A DNA stretch of 39,585 nucleotides from Anabaena sp. CRKS33. GTDB taxonomy: Bacteria > Cyanobacteriota > Cyanobacteriia > Cyanobacteriales > Nostocaceae. A program made the translations under genes and the position numbers. Under the pieces are notes generated by a model, which saw only the letters and a program-made list of their open reading frames with translations, had not been told where the DNA came from and did not search any database. The DNA is taken from NCBI GenBank assembly GCA_001672075.1, contig LJOT01000009.1:1-39585 (forward strand), written 5' to 3'. Of the stretch, positions 15,397-23,754 are shown piece by piece; positions within the stretch are counted from its first letter, which is position 1; every line of letters begins with the position of its first letter.

Positions 15397-16812
15397 TTAG
15401 CAATCGTAATATAGGAAGAATTCGTAAGGATGTGGACGCAATTGCATTTGCTTAACTTCGTTAGCAATCTTGTAATCAATCCAGTTTTGAATGAAATCTT
15501 CAGAGAAAACACCAGTTTCAGTTAAGAAAGCGTGATCATTTTCCAAAGCTTCCAAAGCCAATTCTAAAGAACCGGGAGTAGAAGGAATCTTAGACAATTC
15601 TTCTGGAGAAAGTTCATAGATATTTTTATCTAAGGGTTCACCAGGATGAATTTTGTTTTTGATACCGTCAATACCAGCACAAAGCATAGCCGCAAAAGCC
15701 AAGTAAGGGTTAGAAGTAGCGTCTGGACAACGAAATTCTAAACGCTTGGCCTTGGGGTTATCTCCAGAAAGAGGAATGCGGACGGAAGCAGAACGATTAC
15801 CTTGGGAATAAGCCAAGTTTACAGGTGCTTCATAACCAGGTACGAGGCGTTTGTAAGAGTTTGTAGTGGGGTTGGTGATTGCCAACAATGCTGGAGCGTG
15901 TTTGAGAATACCACCAATGTAGTAAAGTCCCATTTCACTCATACCAGCGTACTTGTCACCCGCAAAGAGAGGTTGACCATTTTTCCAGATAGACTGGTGA
16001 CAGTGCATACCAGAACCATTATCACCAAAAATGGGTTTAGGCATGAAGGTGACAGTTTTGCCATATTTTCTAGCAACGTTCTTAATGACATATTTGTAAG
16101 TCATTAACCAGTCAGCAGCTTCAATTAACTTACCAAAACGGAAACCAAGTTCGCACTGACCACCGGTAGCTACCTCATGGTGTTGTTTTTCAATAGGTAC
16201 ACCACAATCTTTCATGATCAGCAGCATTTCTGTCCGCATATCTTGAAAGCTGTCTGTGGGTGGTACAGGGAAGTAACCTTCCTTAACGCGGGTTTTGTAA
16301 CCCAGGTTAGGTTTTTCTTCTCTACCAGTATTCCAACGACCTTCTACAGAATCTACATAATAGTAACCTGAGTTAGTGGTTTGGTCGTAGCGGACATCAT
16401 CAAAAATGAAAAATTCCGCTTCAGGACCAAAGAAAGCTGTATCACCAAGTCCAGTAGAAGCTAAGTAGTCTATGGCTTTTTGGGCAATAACCCGGGGACA
16501 ACGGTTATACCACTGACCTGTACGAGGTTCTTTAATACTACAAATGATACTTAGAGTTGGTTCTTTCATGAAGGGATCGATCCAAGCAGTGTTAGGATCA
16601 AGTACCATTGTCATGTCAGATTCTTCGATACCCTTCCAACCCCGAATACTAGAACCGTCGAAGGGAACACCGTCAGAGAAAGAACTTTCATCAATTTGGT
16701 CTTGGTACATGGTTAAATGCTGCCAAGTTCCCAGTGTATCAATGAATTTCAGATCAATCATCTGAATTTTTTCGTCTTGAATCTTCTTCAAGATTTCTTT
16801 TGGGGTTGCCAT
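15397..16812 (-). CDS. glnA: Glutamine synthetase type I
   Basis: A 471-residue GSI enzyme that makes glutamine from glutamate, ammonia and ATP, the entry point of the GS-GOGAT cycle. Visible signatures are the N-terminal DGSSIRGW block, EAEFFIFDD and [16 protein letters not shown] (metal-binding glutamates). The ATP-site [26 protein letters not shown] and the late [18 protein letters not shown] are also present. A tyrosine in the adenylylation-loop position exists (KNIYELS), but cyanobacterial GS is controlled by IF7/IF17 rather than adenylylation, and the IF7 gene is the convergent neighbour. The upstream region is shared with apcF and carries a possible NtcA site. Confidence 0.98.
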   Translation of the reverse strand: MATPKEILKKIQDEKIQMIDLKFIDTLGTWQHLTMYQDQIDESSFSDGVPFDGSSIRGWKGIEESDMTMVLDPNTAWIDPFMKEPTLSIICSIKEPRTGQWYNRCPRVIAQKAIDYLASTGLGDTAFFGPEAEFFIFDDVRYDQTTNSGYYYVDSVEGRWNTGREEKPNLGYKTRVKEGYFPVPPTDSFQDMRTEMLLIMKDCGVPIEKQHHEVATGGQCELGFRFGKLIEAADWLMTYKYVIKNVARKYGKTVTFMPKPIFGDNGSGMHCHQSIWKNGQPLFAGDKYAGMSEMGLYYIGGILKHAPALLAITNPTTNSYKRLVPGYEAPVNLAYSQGNRSASVRIPLSGDNPKAKRLEFRCPDATSNPYLAFAAMLCAGIDGIKNKIHPGEPLDKNIYELSPEELSKIPSTPGSLELALEALENDHAFLTETGVFSEDFIQNWIDYKIANEVKQMQLRPHPYEFFLYYDC

Positions 16813-16947
16813 TTTTACTTTACTCCTTCTGTAGCCAATTACCTAATATAAACCCAAACCATGATCAAGCGTTCTCACCCTGTTACGCTAAACCAAGTTG
16901 TCACACACCACCTGAAATATCGTAAATAGTTAACTTGACATCATTTT

Positions 16948-16961
16948 GTCATGTTCTTTAC
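16948..16961 (-). promoter_or_regulatory. Candidate NtcA site upstream of glnA
   Basis: On the minus strand the sequence reads GTAAAGAACATGAC, matching GTA-N8-TAC except for G in the last triplet. A TA-rich segment (TAACTATTTA) follows about 15-20 bases downstream, roughly where an NtcA-activated -10 box belongs. It is one mismatch from consensus, so this is a candidate only. Confidence 0.4.
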
Positions 16962-17119
16962 AGATTGTCTCGATTACAGGTTATGTTAACCTTTCTTTCG
17001 TAATTTGTACAAAACTATAAACTTCATCATCAGGGGTCAACTTTGGCATAAAATCCTTAAGTAGCAGATGGATAGTTTTGTGCCAAAGTCTATTTTACGC
17101 GAATTGGCACGAAATTTTA

Positions 17120-17148
17120 TTGGTGCGTAATTGCAGCCAATTTAATAT
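17120..17148 (+). promoter_or_regulatory. Candidate apcF promoter
   Basis: TTGGTG, a 17-base spacer and TAATAT lie about 36 bases before the apcF ATG, with a GGGAG ribosome binding site at about 17171. The spacing is ideal, the -35 box is moderate. Confidence 0.45.
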
Positions 17149-17183
17149 CAAACCATAAATAGTTGACAATTGGGAGAAAAAAA

Positions 17184-17693
17184 ATGCGCGATGCCGTTAC
17201 AACTTTAATTAAGAATTATGACGTAACCGGTCGTTATTTTGACCGGAACGCCATTGATAGTCTCAAATCTTACTTTGAGAGTGGAACAGCCAGAATACAA
17301 GCCGCAGCCACAATTAATGCTAATGCAGCCGCAATTGTTAAACAAGCCGGTGCAAAGTTATTTGAACAGTTACCAGAATTAATTCGTCCCGGTGGTAATG
17401 CTTATACAACTCGTCGTTTTGCCGCTTGTTTACGGGATATGGACTATTATCTGCGCTATGCTACCTATGCGTTAGTTGCGGGTAATATGAATGTACTTGA
17501 CGAGCGTGTATTACAAGGACTACGGGAAACCTACAATTCCTTGGGTGTACCCATTGGTTCAACAGTGCAAGGTATCCAAATTATGAAGGATCTTGTTAAG
17601 GAACAAGTAGCAGTTGCGGGTATTACCAATGCTGCTTTTGTGGATGAGCCTTTTGATTATATCACTCGTGAGTTGAGTGAGATTGATGTTTAG
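17184..17693 (+). CDS. apcF: Allophycocyanin beta-18 subunit ApcF
   Basis: A 169-residue phycobiliprotein of the phycobilisome core. It starts MRDAVTTLIKNYDVTGRYFD, characteristic of ApcF rather than ApcB. The chromophore cysteine is C82 (AACLRDMDYYLRYATYA), and N72 is the position methylated in beta subunits. ApcF pairs with the ApcE core-membrane linker and helps pass energy from the core to photosystem II. I chose the ATG at 17184, 10 bases after a GGGAG element; a TTG at 17163 would add seven residues foreign to the family. It is divergent from glnA, a neighbour relation I also recall from Anabaena PCC 7120. Confidence 0.95.
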   Translation: MRDAVTTLIKNYDVTGRYFDRNAIDSLKSYFESGTARIQAAATINANAAAIVKQAGAKLFEQLPELIRPGGNAYTTRRFAACLRDMDYYLRYATYALVAGNMNVLDERVLQGLRETYNSLGVPIGSTVQGIQIMKDLVKEQVAVAGITNAAFVDEPFDYITRELSEIDV

Positions 17694-17706
17694 GACTTAA
17701 TTCTTG

Positions 17707-17735
17707 GGGGTAATATGAATTACCCCTAGATTTTA
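17707..17735 (+). terminator. apcF terminator
   Basis: GGGGTAAT pairs perfectly with ATTACCCC across a four-base loop, followed by TAGATTTTATTT. It starts 13 bases past the apcF stop. Confidence 0.75.
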
Positions 17736-17840
17736 TTTCGCGCAAACTCACAAAGTTCGTAGGTTGGGTTGAGGAATGAAACCCAAGATTTATGTTTCGC
17801 GCAAAGTCGCAAAGGTGCAAAGTCGCAAAGTTAAAGATTT
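17736..17840. repeat. Dispersed cyanobacterial tail repeats
   Basis: Two types lie together. One is TTTCGCGCAAAGTCGCAAAG-like, present at 17736 and twice from about 17793. The other is TTGGGTTGAGGAATGAAACC (about 17763-17786), an inverted form of the GTTGGGTTTCG..CCCAACC element at 39226. The rest of the gap up to 18014 is AT-rich without an ORF I can support. Confidence 0.65.
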
Positions 17841-18014
17841 TCAATTTTATGTTTTTATAATCAAACTTCCGTGTCCTCAGCACCTGGAGTGGTTCGTTCA
17901 ATAAAATAATTTATTGGCAGTCCATTTTGATATAAAAATGATTTATAATATGAACACTGTACAACTTGTGTAACCAAAAACAGAAATTATTCTATTTTTT
18001 ACTATTAAAATAGC

Positions 18015-18674
18015 ATGAAACTAGAAATCATTGAATTAATGAAAACTGTTCTGCATATATTACAAGTGAATATGCGGTGGATGACATGGAATTTATTTTT
18101 AGCTTTTATTCCCCTAGCTTTAAGTGTTTGGTTATTTCGTAATCAACGTAGTCGTTCTTGGTTACGGTGGCCAGTATCCCTGACTTTTTACGCTTTTTTA
18201 CCAAACGCACCTTATTTATTAACTGATGTTATTCACTTAATACATGATATTCGCACAGTCCAGTCAATATGGATGATTACATTAGTCTTAATTCCTGTTT
18301 ATTTTGTAGTAATTTTCTCCGGTTTTGCAGCCTATGTCATATCATTAATAAACCTGGGTTATTATTTACATCGCATTGATAAAAGTAAATGGATTTTTCC
18401 CGTTGAGTTAATTACTCACGCGCTTTGTGCTGTCGGTATTTATTGGGGGAGATTTTTGCGTTTTAATAGTTGGGATTTTGTCACTCAACCAGATGAAATA
18501 ATTACAAAAGGTGTGGAGGAACTTCTTGGTAAACAACCGTTAATTATCATTACCCTCACTTTTATCATTCTTTGCGGTTTACATTGGTTACTGAAAAAAA
18601 TTATTTTGAATTTTGTTGATAAAGGTTTTGATCCACATGATAAAGTTCAGGTTCGTCATGTTCACAGGTTTTAA
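18015..18674 (+). CDS. DUF1361-family membrane protein
   Basis: A 219-residue protein with about six hydrophobic segments (MTWNLFLAFIPLALSVWLF, PVSLTFYAFLPNAPYLLTD, WMITLVLIPVYFVVIFSGFA, ELITHALCAVGIYWGRFLRF, PLIIITLTFIILCGLHWLL). The LPNAPYLLTD stretch followed by a charged helix, and IYWGRFLRFNSWD, are the landmarks of DUF1361. The family is widespread in bacteria and has no established function. The protein should sit in the inner or thylakoid membrane. The start has no strong ribosome binding site. Confidence 0.78.
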   Translation: MKLEIIELMKTVLHILQVNMRWMTWNLFLAFIPLALSVWLFRNQRSRSWLRWPVSLTFYAFLPNAPYLLTDVIHLIHDIRTVQSIWMITLVLIPVYFVVIFSGFAAYVISLINLGYYLHRIDKSKWIFPVELITHALCAVGIYWGRFLRFNSWDFVTQPDEIITKGVEELLGKQPLIIITLTFIILCGLHWLLKKIILNFVDKGFDPHDKVQVRHVHRF

Positions 18675-18779
18675 TTCAGATGATAAAATTCGTCGTTTTA
18701 ATTAGATAATATTTTAGATGACTAAAAGATGACTAAAATCTGCAATTCGGAGATTTTGTAAGCATTAAAGAAGGTAACA

Positions 18780-19598
18780 TTGGTTAAACAAAGATTAGAT
18801 ACATTATTAGTTGATTTGGGATTGTCTCCTTCTCGTCAACAAGCACAAAGACTTATTCAAGCTGGAGAAGTAACTGTAAATCAACAAATAATTGATAAGG
18901 TAGGAACTGAGGTTGATATTACCGCACAAATTTTAATTAAGCAACGTCCTCTTTTTGTTTCCCGTGGTGGAGAAAAATTGGCTAAAGCTTTAGCACAATT
19001 TGCGATTTCTGTAAGGGAAAGAATTTGTTTAGATGGGGGAATTTCTACCGGAGGTTTTACAGATTGTTTGTTAAAATCTGGTGCGAAACAAGTTTATGGA
19101 ATTGATGTCGGTTATGGACAAGTTGACTGGAAAATCAGAAATGATCAAAGGGTAATTTTAAAGGAACGCACAAATTTACGTCAATTACAACCACAGGAAT
19201 TATATACTGAAAATGCTATATTTCCTGATTTGGTGGTTGTGGATGTTTCGTTTATTTCTCTCACTAAAATTTTACCTGCTATCTGGGGATTAACACAACC
19301 TTCCAGAGAGGCTGTATTGCTGGTAAAACCTCAATTTGAAGTCGGGAAGTCTCGCATAGGGAAAAAAGGCGTTGTGCGTGATGCTGATGACCAAGCAGAT
19401 GCGATTTTTCAGGTCATGCAAAAGGCTTTAGAATTAGGTTGGAAATATAAAGGTTTAACTTATTCTCCCATAACTGGACCTGCGGGAAATATTGAATATC
19501 TTTTGTGGTTAAAAATGGAAAGTGATATTATACCACCAACTTTAGCAACTATTCAAGACATTACTAAACAGGTAATTCAAGAGTTCATCAAAAAATAA
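18780..19598 (+). CDS. tlyA: TlyA-family S4/FtsJ rRNA methyltransferase
   Basis: A 272-residue protein with an S4 RNA-binding domain (residues 1-60: QRLDTLLVDLGLSPSRQQAQ) and an FtsJ-like Rossmann methyltransferase domain. In the latter, LDGGISTGGFTDCLLKSGA is the SAM site, VVDVSFISL the acidic strand and LLVKPQFEVGK the catalytic lysine. Characterised TlyA proteins 2'-O-methylate rRNA cytidines and were once called haemolysins. Translation starts at a TTG (18780) preceded by AAGAAGG; no ATG gives the complete S4 domain. The SAM motif reads DGGISTGGF rather than the usual D-x-G-x-S-T-G-G-F with V/A, a conservative change. Confidence 0.9.
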   Translation: MVKQRLDTLLVDLGLSPSRQQAQRLIQAGEVTVNQQIIDKVGTEVDITAQILIKQRPLFVSRGGEKLAKALAQFAISVRERICLDGGISTGGFTDCLLKSGAKQVYGIDVGYGQVDWKIRNDQRVILKERTNLRQLQPQELYTENAIFPDLVVVDVSFISLTKILPAIWGLTQPSREAVLLVKPQFEVGKSRIGKKGVVRDADDQADAIFQVMQKALELGWKYKGLTYSPITGPAGNIEYLLWLKMESDIIPPTLATIQDITKQVIQEFIKK

Positions 19599-19660
19599 TC
19601 AGTAATTAAACTTTACAGTCTTTCTGTAAATACAATTATCAATTATGTAACTTTATCAGT

Positions 19661-19715
19661 TATTAATGTAGTCTCATACATTCATAATGTAACGTCATAC
19701 ATTAATAATGTAATC
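19661..19715. repeat. Short imperfect iterated repeat
   Basis: ATTAATGTA-GTCTCATAC, ATTCATAATGTAACGTCATAC and ATTAATAATGTAATC follow each other with 18-21 base spacing. They lie downstream of the tlyA stop; a further AATAATGTAAC occurs near 19746. I see no function; phase and length vary, so this is likely decayed repeat DNA. Confidence 0.4.
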
Positions 19716-19836
19716 AAATCAAGTAAAAATAAATTTTAAAAACCTAATAATGTAACTGTTTTACCAACTAATGCAAAACTAAACAATAGCATTGTTGCAA
19801 ATTATATAAAAATCTAAATAAACTCATTTAGTATAT

Positions 19837-19869
19837 AAATCTCCGACTTTTTCGATAAGTCGGAGATTT
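19837..19869. terminator. Bidirectional terminator between tlyA and cp12
   Basis: AAATCTCCGACTT and AAGTCGGAGATTT form a perfect 13-bp stem with a seven-base loop. A run of T residues follows on the plus strand (TCTATTTTTTTT). Being symmetric, it can end transcripts from both convergent genes. Confidence 0.75.
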
Positions 19870-19904
19870 GAATATCTATTTTTTTTGAAGTGTAGCTATT
19901 TAAA

Positions 19905-20159
19905 TTAAATATCGTACATCAAACACTCTAAAGCGTCTGGATAAATTTCACAATAGTCTTCTAAGCTTGTTTTTCGGTGTTTTGCTTGTTTTTGATGGGC
20001 TTTTTCTATTTGCAATTCTTCAACAATATCCCAAGCTACTGCACAATTAGCAGAATTATTACCATTTTCTTCGCAAGTTGTTTTGGCTTTAACAATAGCT
20101 TCAAAAATTGCTTCTTCAATGGGTTTTTTACCATTAATAACTTCGTTTAGGAATGTCAT
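19905..20159 (-). CDS. cp12: CP12-family Calvin cycle regulator
   Basis: An 84-residue CP12 protein. The core AWDIVEEL is at 42-49, an N-terminal cysteine pair is C29/C39 and a C-terminal pair is C70/C79 (SLEDYCEIYPDALECLMYDI). CP12 is a disordered, redox-controlled linker. In the dark its disulfides form and it ties glyceraldehyde-3-phosphate dehydrogenase and phosphoribulokinase into an inactive complex. Both cysteine pairs are present, so it should respond to thioredoxin. It ends YDI rather than the common YD(D/E). The C-terminal tail inserts into GAPDH, so this small difference may weaken the contact. It is transcribed towards tlyA. Confidence 0.88.
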   Translation of the reverse strand: MTFLNEVINGKKPIEEAIFEAIVKAKTTCEENGNNSANCAVAWDIVEELQIEKAHQKQAKHRKTSLEDYCEIYPDALECLMYDI

Positions 20160-20803
20160 GATCAGATTACCTTTTTTGAGGAAAATAAAAGTTGATTAAG
20201 AACTTTAATGATTACTAATAAATAATTTTTACTTGCGTCTACATAAAAAAACGCAAATAAATATAGGAATCTGATTAAATTTTTGAAAAGGTATGTACGC
20301 TACGTTAGACAGCGTTACACATCAAACTTTTGACATTCTATTCAAAAATAAAATAGTAGTCCTATGCAATTATTCAAAGTTAGTAAACTCTTTTTAAGAT
20401 TAACAATTCAAATATTTATTTTTAGTTAATTTATATACTTTTTTATCCTATGATGATATAATCTTGACTTACTTATTAACAAGTAATAATTTATCAATGC
20501 TAAAGTATGAAATAATTAAAAGATTTGACAATAGCTTTGTGGTCTCGTCGTCAATTTTATTTTTAGTAGTAGATATTGCAATAGTGTTAAAATGTCAACT
20601 ATGGTTTATTTGTAGTTTTTGAGTTGTGATTTTAGAAAACTATAACCCTGCTACATTAGTCCTCTCTTGATACTCTTTTTTGGTGAAGGTATGATGACAA
20701 GAATAATTTATTTTTTGGAAGTCTTTGAGAAAAATTTTGTGTAGATGATATTTATCATATCAAAACTGGTTAAAATAAGAGAAACATTGATTGTAGTTTT
20801 AGG
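20160..20803. other. AT-rich gap between cp12 and the phosphorothioation-linked module
   Basis: About 640 bases with no ORF I can support. It contains the cp12 promoter region on the left and a promoter-like palindrome on the right (20725-20758, separate entry). A further inverted repeat TTACTT-N6-AAGTAA occurs at 20469-20486. No tRNA or integrase remnant is visible. Confidence 0.5.
20725..20758 (+). promoter_or_regulatory. Promoter with palindrome over the -10 box
   Basis: TTGAGA (20725-20730), an 18-base spacer and TATTTA (20749-20754) form a plausible promoter 46 bases before the small gene. The perfect inverted repeat ATGATA-TT-TATCAT at 20745-20758 covers the -10 box, a layout expected for an operator. 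Confidence 0.4.
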
Positions 20804-20977
20804 ATGATACCAGAATCAAATATTGAAGATGTTCAAGAACCAATTTCCAGCGCACCACCAGAAGTAAAGCAAATTATTGAAAGAGTATGGAGATTAGAGA
20901 AAAGTAGATTAGATAGAAAAAGCAAAGGCCATATTAATGATGATATTCTCGCAATTGTTAAGGAAGCAGTGCAATGA
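20804..20977 (+). CDS. 57-aa protein opening the DndD-like ATPase operon
   Basis: An ORF from ATG at 20804, with AGGATG context, encodes 57 residues: an acidic start, then a charged helix (PPEVKQIIERVWRLEKSRL) and a second helix (HINDDILAIVKEAVQ). Its TGA overlaps the ATG of the ATPase gene (ATGA), so translation is almost certainly coupled. Small proteins of this size are found beside ATPase genes in DNA-modification islands, and I recall them annotated as DNA modification system-associated small proteins. No enzymatic motif is visible; a binding partner or adaptor role for the ATPase is inference. Confidence 0.72.
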   Translation: MIPESNIEDVQEPISSAPPEVKQIIERVWRLEKSRLDRKSKGHINDDILAIVKEAVQ

Positions 20978-23040
20978 GACTAACTTCTATTAAATTATGT
21001 AATTTTCGTTCCTTTTATGGAAAAACTCCAGAGATAATTTTAGCTAATGGAGATATTCGCAATACAACGATGATTTATGGTAGTAATGGAGCAGGTAAAA
21101 CTAGCATTTTGAATGGGTTTACTTGGGTTTTATATGAGAAATTTAGTGCTGCTTTTGCGTCAACAGAACAGTTAGTAAATAAACGCGCGATCGCAGAATC
21201 TCAACCTGGTCAACCTGTGGAATGTTCAGTAGAAATTGGTTGGGAACATGAAAATATGCGCTATCGTGCTAAACGTGGTTGTCGAGTCTATAAAAACCAA
21301 AGTGATTTAATAGAAACTGGTAAAACGCAGTTAACTATGTGGTTAGGTGGAGATGATGGTCAATGGAAAATTCCTAATCAGTTACCAGAGGAAATAATTA
21401 CCCAAATTCTACCATTAAGTTTACATCAATATTTTTTCTTTGACGGTGAACGTATTGAGGAAATTGTGCGTTCTCATAATAAAGCGGAAATCGCAGAAGC
21501 AATTAGAATTTTTTTGGGTGTGGAAGTGATTGAACTTTCTATTAAACACTTAAAAGAAGCAAAAAAGTCTTTAGAAACTGAGTTAAAAAATATTGGTGAC
21601 TCAGAAACTAAACAGTTATTGACCAAGCAACAAAAGCAAGAATTAGAAATTGAAACCATTAATAAACGTCAAACGGAAATAAATCAAGAATTAGAATATC
21701 AACAGGTATTTAAAAAGGAAGTCAGTAATAAACTAAGAGAGTTGAGTGCTGTCAAGGAATTACAGGAAAAAAGGCAAAATTTAGAATCGCAAAGAGATAG
21801 CTTACGAGCAGAATTGAAGAAAACACGGGAGAATTTAAAAAAAGTTATTTCCGCACGGGGTTATACTGTTTTATTAACAGAAACAACCGCTAAATTTCGG
21901 GAAATATTTATAGATTTAAAAAAACGTGGTGAATTAACAGCAGGGATTTCGCGGGAATTTGTCAATGATTTACTGAATACTGGACGTTGTATTTGTGGTG
22001 CAGATTTAAGGGAAGGAACTCATACTCATTTTCACGTGAAGAACCTCATGCGAAAAGCCGGTTCTTCTACCGTAGAAGAAACCGCAATTAGAATGAGCGC
22101 TCAAGTTGACGAAATTGATAAACAAGCTGTTGCTTTTTGGGAAGAAGCGGATAGGGAACAATTAAGAATTCAACAGTTGAGGGAAAATCTCAATCAAGTG
22201 GAGTTGGAATTAACAACTATTGAAGAACAATTACGAAAAGATCCCAATGAGGAAATTAGTAATTTACAAAAACGTCTGGATGAAATTGAATCTAAAATTG
22301 ATGAATTAAATCGGGAACAAGGTGCAAATCATCAGGAACTTTCTCACTTAAAAATAAGTATGGATACTTTGATCAAACAAATATCTAAGCAAAAACAAAA
22401 TGAAGAAAAACAATCTTTAGCACAGCGTCGTATTAATGCTACTCAGGATGCTATTGAACGATTGTCAGAAGTGAAAAACCGTCAAGAAAATCAGTTTCGT
22501 CTGCAATTGGAACAGAGAGTACAGGAAATATTTTCAGAGATTTCTTTTACTCCCTATATTCCCAAAATTAGCGAAAACTATGAATTAAGTTTAGTGGAAA
22601 ATACCACGGGAATTGAAGCACCAGTCGCAGCTTCTACGGGAGAAAATCAAATTCTCAGTCTGTCTTTTATCGCTAGTATTATTGATAAAGTCCGCGACTG
22701 GAGTGAGAAGAAAAAAATGATGATGGTTCCCGATAGTAGCACTTTTCCCATTGTTATGGATTCCCCTTTTGGGAGTTTAGATGCTAACTCCCGTCGTCAC
22801 ATTGCGCGAACTATTCCTAAGTTAGCAAATCAGTTGGTTGTGTTGGTGACTAAGACTCAATGGAGGATAGAAGTTGAGGAGGAAATTGTTGATAAAATTG
22901 GGAAGGAATATGTTCTGGTTTATTATTCTTCTAAGCCTAATTGTGAACAGGATTTTATTGAGTTACACGGGGAAAGATATTCTTTGGTGCGACAGAGTTT
23001 GAATGGTTTTGAATATACGGAAATTGTTGAGGTTGAATAA
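20974..23040 (+). CDS. SMC/Rad50-like ATPase, second DndD-type protein
   Basis: A 688-residue coiled-coil ATPase. The Walker A is GSNGAGKTS (36-44), then YFFFDGERIEEI, a phrase shared in form with DndD (LFLFDGEQVKEL). Long coiled coils flank a C-x-C-G hinge (C339, C341 in RCICGADL), reminiscent of a zinc hook. The ABC signature region is STGENQILSLSF, and Walker B IVMDSPFGSLD (D596) is followed by the D-loop D603. Rad50/SMC-type proteins of this plan clamp DNA and drive conformational changes; DndD is the ATPase of the phosphorothioation complex. A true DndD is present at 30840, so this is a paralogue with a different role, perhaps sensing or restriction. It is translationally coupled to the 57-aa gene. 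Confidence 0.85.
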   Translation: MRLTSIKLCNFRSFYGKTPEIILANGDIRNTTMIYGSNGAGKTSILNGFTWVLYEKFSAAFASTEQLVNKRAIAESQPGQPVECSVEIGWEHENMRYRAKRGCRVYKNQSDLIETGKTQLTMWLGGDDGQWKIPNQLPEEIITQILPLSLHQYFFFDGERIEEIVRSHNKAEIAEAIRIFLGVEVIELSIKHLKEAKKSLETELKNIGDSETKQLLTKQQKQELEIETINKRQTEINQELEYQQVFKKEVSNKLRELSAVKELQEKRQNLESQRDSLRAELKKTRENLKKVISARGYTVLLTETTAKFREIFIDLKKRGELTAGISREFVNDLLNTGRCICGADLREGTHTHFHVKNLMRKAGSSTVEETAIRMSAQVDEIDKQAVAFWEEADREQLRIQQLRENLNQVELELTTIEEQLRKDPNEEISNLQKRLDEIESKIDELNREQGANHQELSHLKISMDTLIKQISKQKQNEEKQSLAQRRINATQDAIERLSEVKNRQENQFRLQLEQRVQEIFSEISFTPYIPKISENYELSLVENTTGIEAPVAASTGENQILSLSFIASIIDKVRDWSEKKKMMMVPDSSTFPIVMDSPFGSLDANSRRHIARTIPKLANQLVVLVTKTQWRIEVEEEIVDKIGKEYVLVYYSSKPNCEQDFIELHGERYSLVRQSLNGFEYTEIVEVE

Positions 23041-23083
23041 AGAATTTTTGTTTCGCGCAAAGTCGCAAAGGAGGAAGAAAGTT

Positions 23084-23722
23084 ATGGTTGTTAGTTCTTT
23101 AAGTTTGGTTACTGATACTTGGGTAAAGGTAAGTTGGGATGAATTTCTGGAAGTTGCTGAACATTCTGATTATCAGCAAGGAAGATTTTATTTTTATGAA
23201 AATTATATGAGGGTAGAAATGTTACCAGTTGGTTTTCGTCATGGCCGTTATAATTCTATTGTTTCTAAGGTGGTGAGTTTATTTGCTACTCTCAAAAATA
23301 TTAAAATTATTGAAGCTACTAATACCAGCTTTAGAAAAATAGGTGAAAGTGAATGTCAACCTGATTTAGCTTTTTATATTGGGGATAAAATCAAATTTCC
23401 ACCTTTGAATAATTCTCCTGTCAATATTAATGAGTTAGCAGCACCTACTCTAGTGGTAGAAGTTGCTGCTTCTTCTATTAGTGATGATTTGGGTTTTAAG
23501 CGATTACTCTATGAACGGTTGGGGGTAGGGGAATATTGGGTAATGGATGCTAATAATCATGATATTATTGCTTTTGAAATTATTGACGGTGGGAGTAGGA
23601 GAATTGAGGAGTCAAAGGTTTTACCAGGTTTACAAATATCTACTGTTATGGAAGCTATTCAACGTAGTTTAACTCAAGATGATGGTGAAGTTAATCGCTG
23701 GTTGTTGCAAATTTTTAGTTAA
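23084..23722 (+). CDS. Uma2-family (DUF820) restriction-endonuclease-fold protein
   Basis: I chose the ATG at 23084, behind a strong AAAGGAGG, giving 212 residues. The in-frame extension to 23003 lies in the preceding gene and in a dispersed repeat. The Uma2 PD-(D/E)XK-like core is seen as QPDLAFYIG, then TLVVEVAASS and the following YERLGVGEYWVMD. These acidic residues match the putative nuclease site of the family. Cyanobacteria carry many Uma2 copies with no settled role. This copy sits 43 bases after the ATPase gene and before a second Uma2 gene, inside the phosphorothioation island. Its ribosome binding site derives from a CGCAAAGTCGCAAAG dispersed repeat. Confidence 0.82.
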   Translation: MVVSSLSLVTDTWVKVSWDEFLEVAEHSDYQQGRFYFYENYMRVEMLPVGFRHGRYNSIVSKVVSLFATLKNIKIIEATNTSFRKIGESECQPDLAFYIGDKIKFPPLNNSPVNINELAAPTLVVEVAASSISDDLGFKRLLYERLGVGEYWVMDANNHDIIAFEIIDGGSRRIEESKVLPGLQISTVMEAIQRSLTQDDGEVNRWLLQIFS

Positions 23723-23754
23723 TTTATTTTACGCAAAATCAGGAGGTAAATGTT

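Noticed and set aside
20160-20803. Integration site or integrase next to the island
   Set aside because: No tRNA, direct repeat or integrase fragment was recognised at either island border (20.2-20.8 kb or 33.3 kb).
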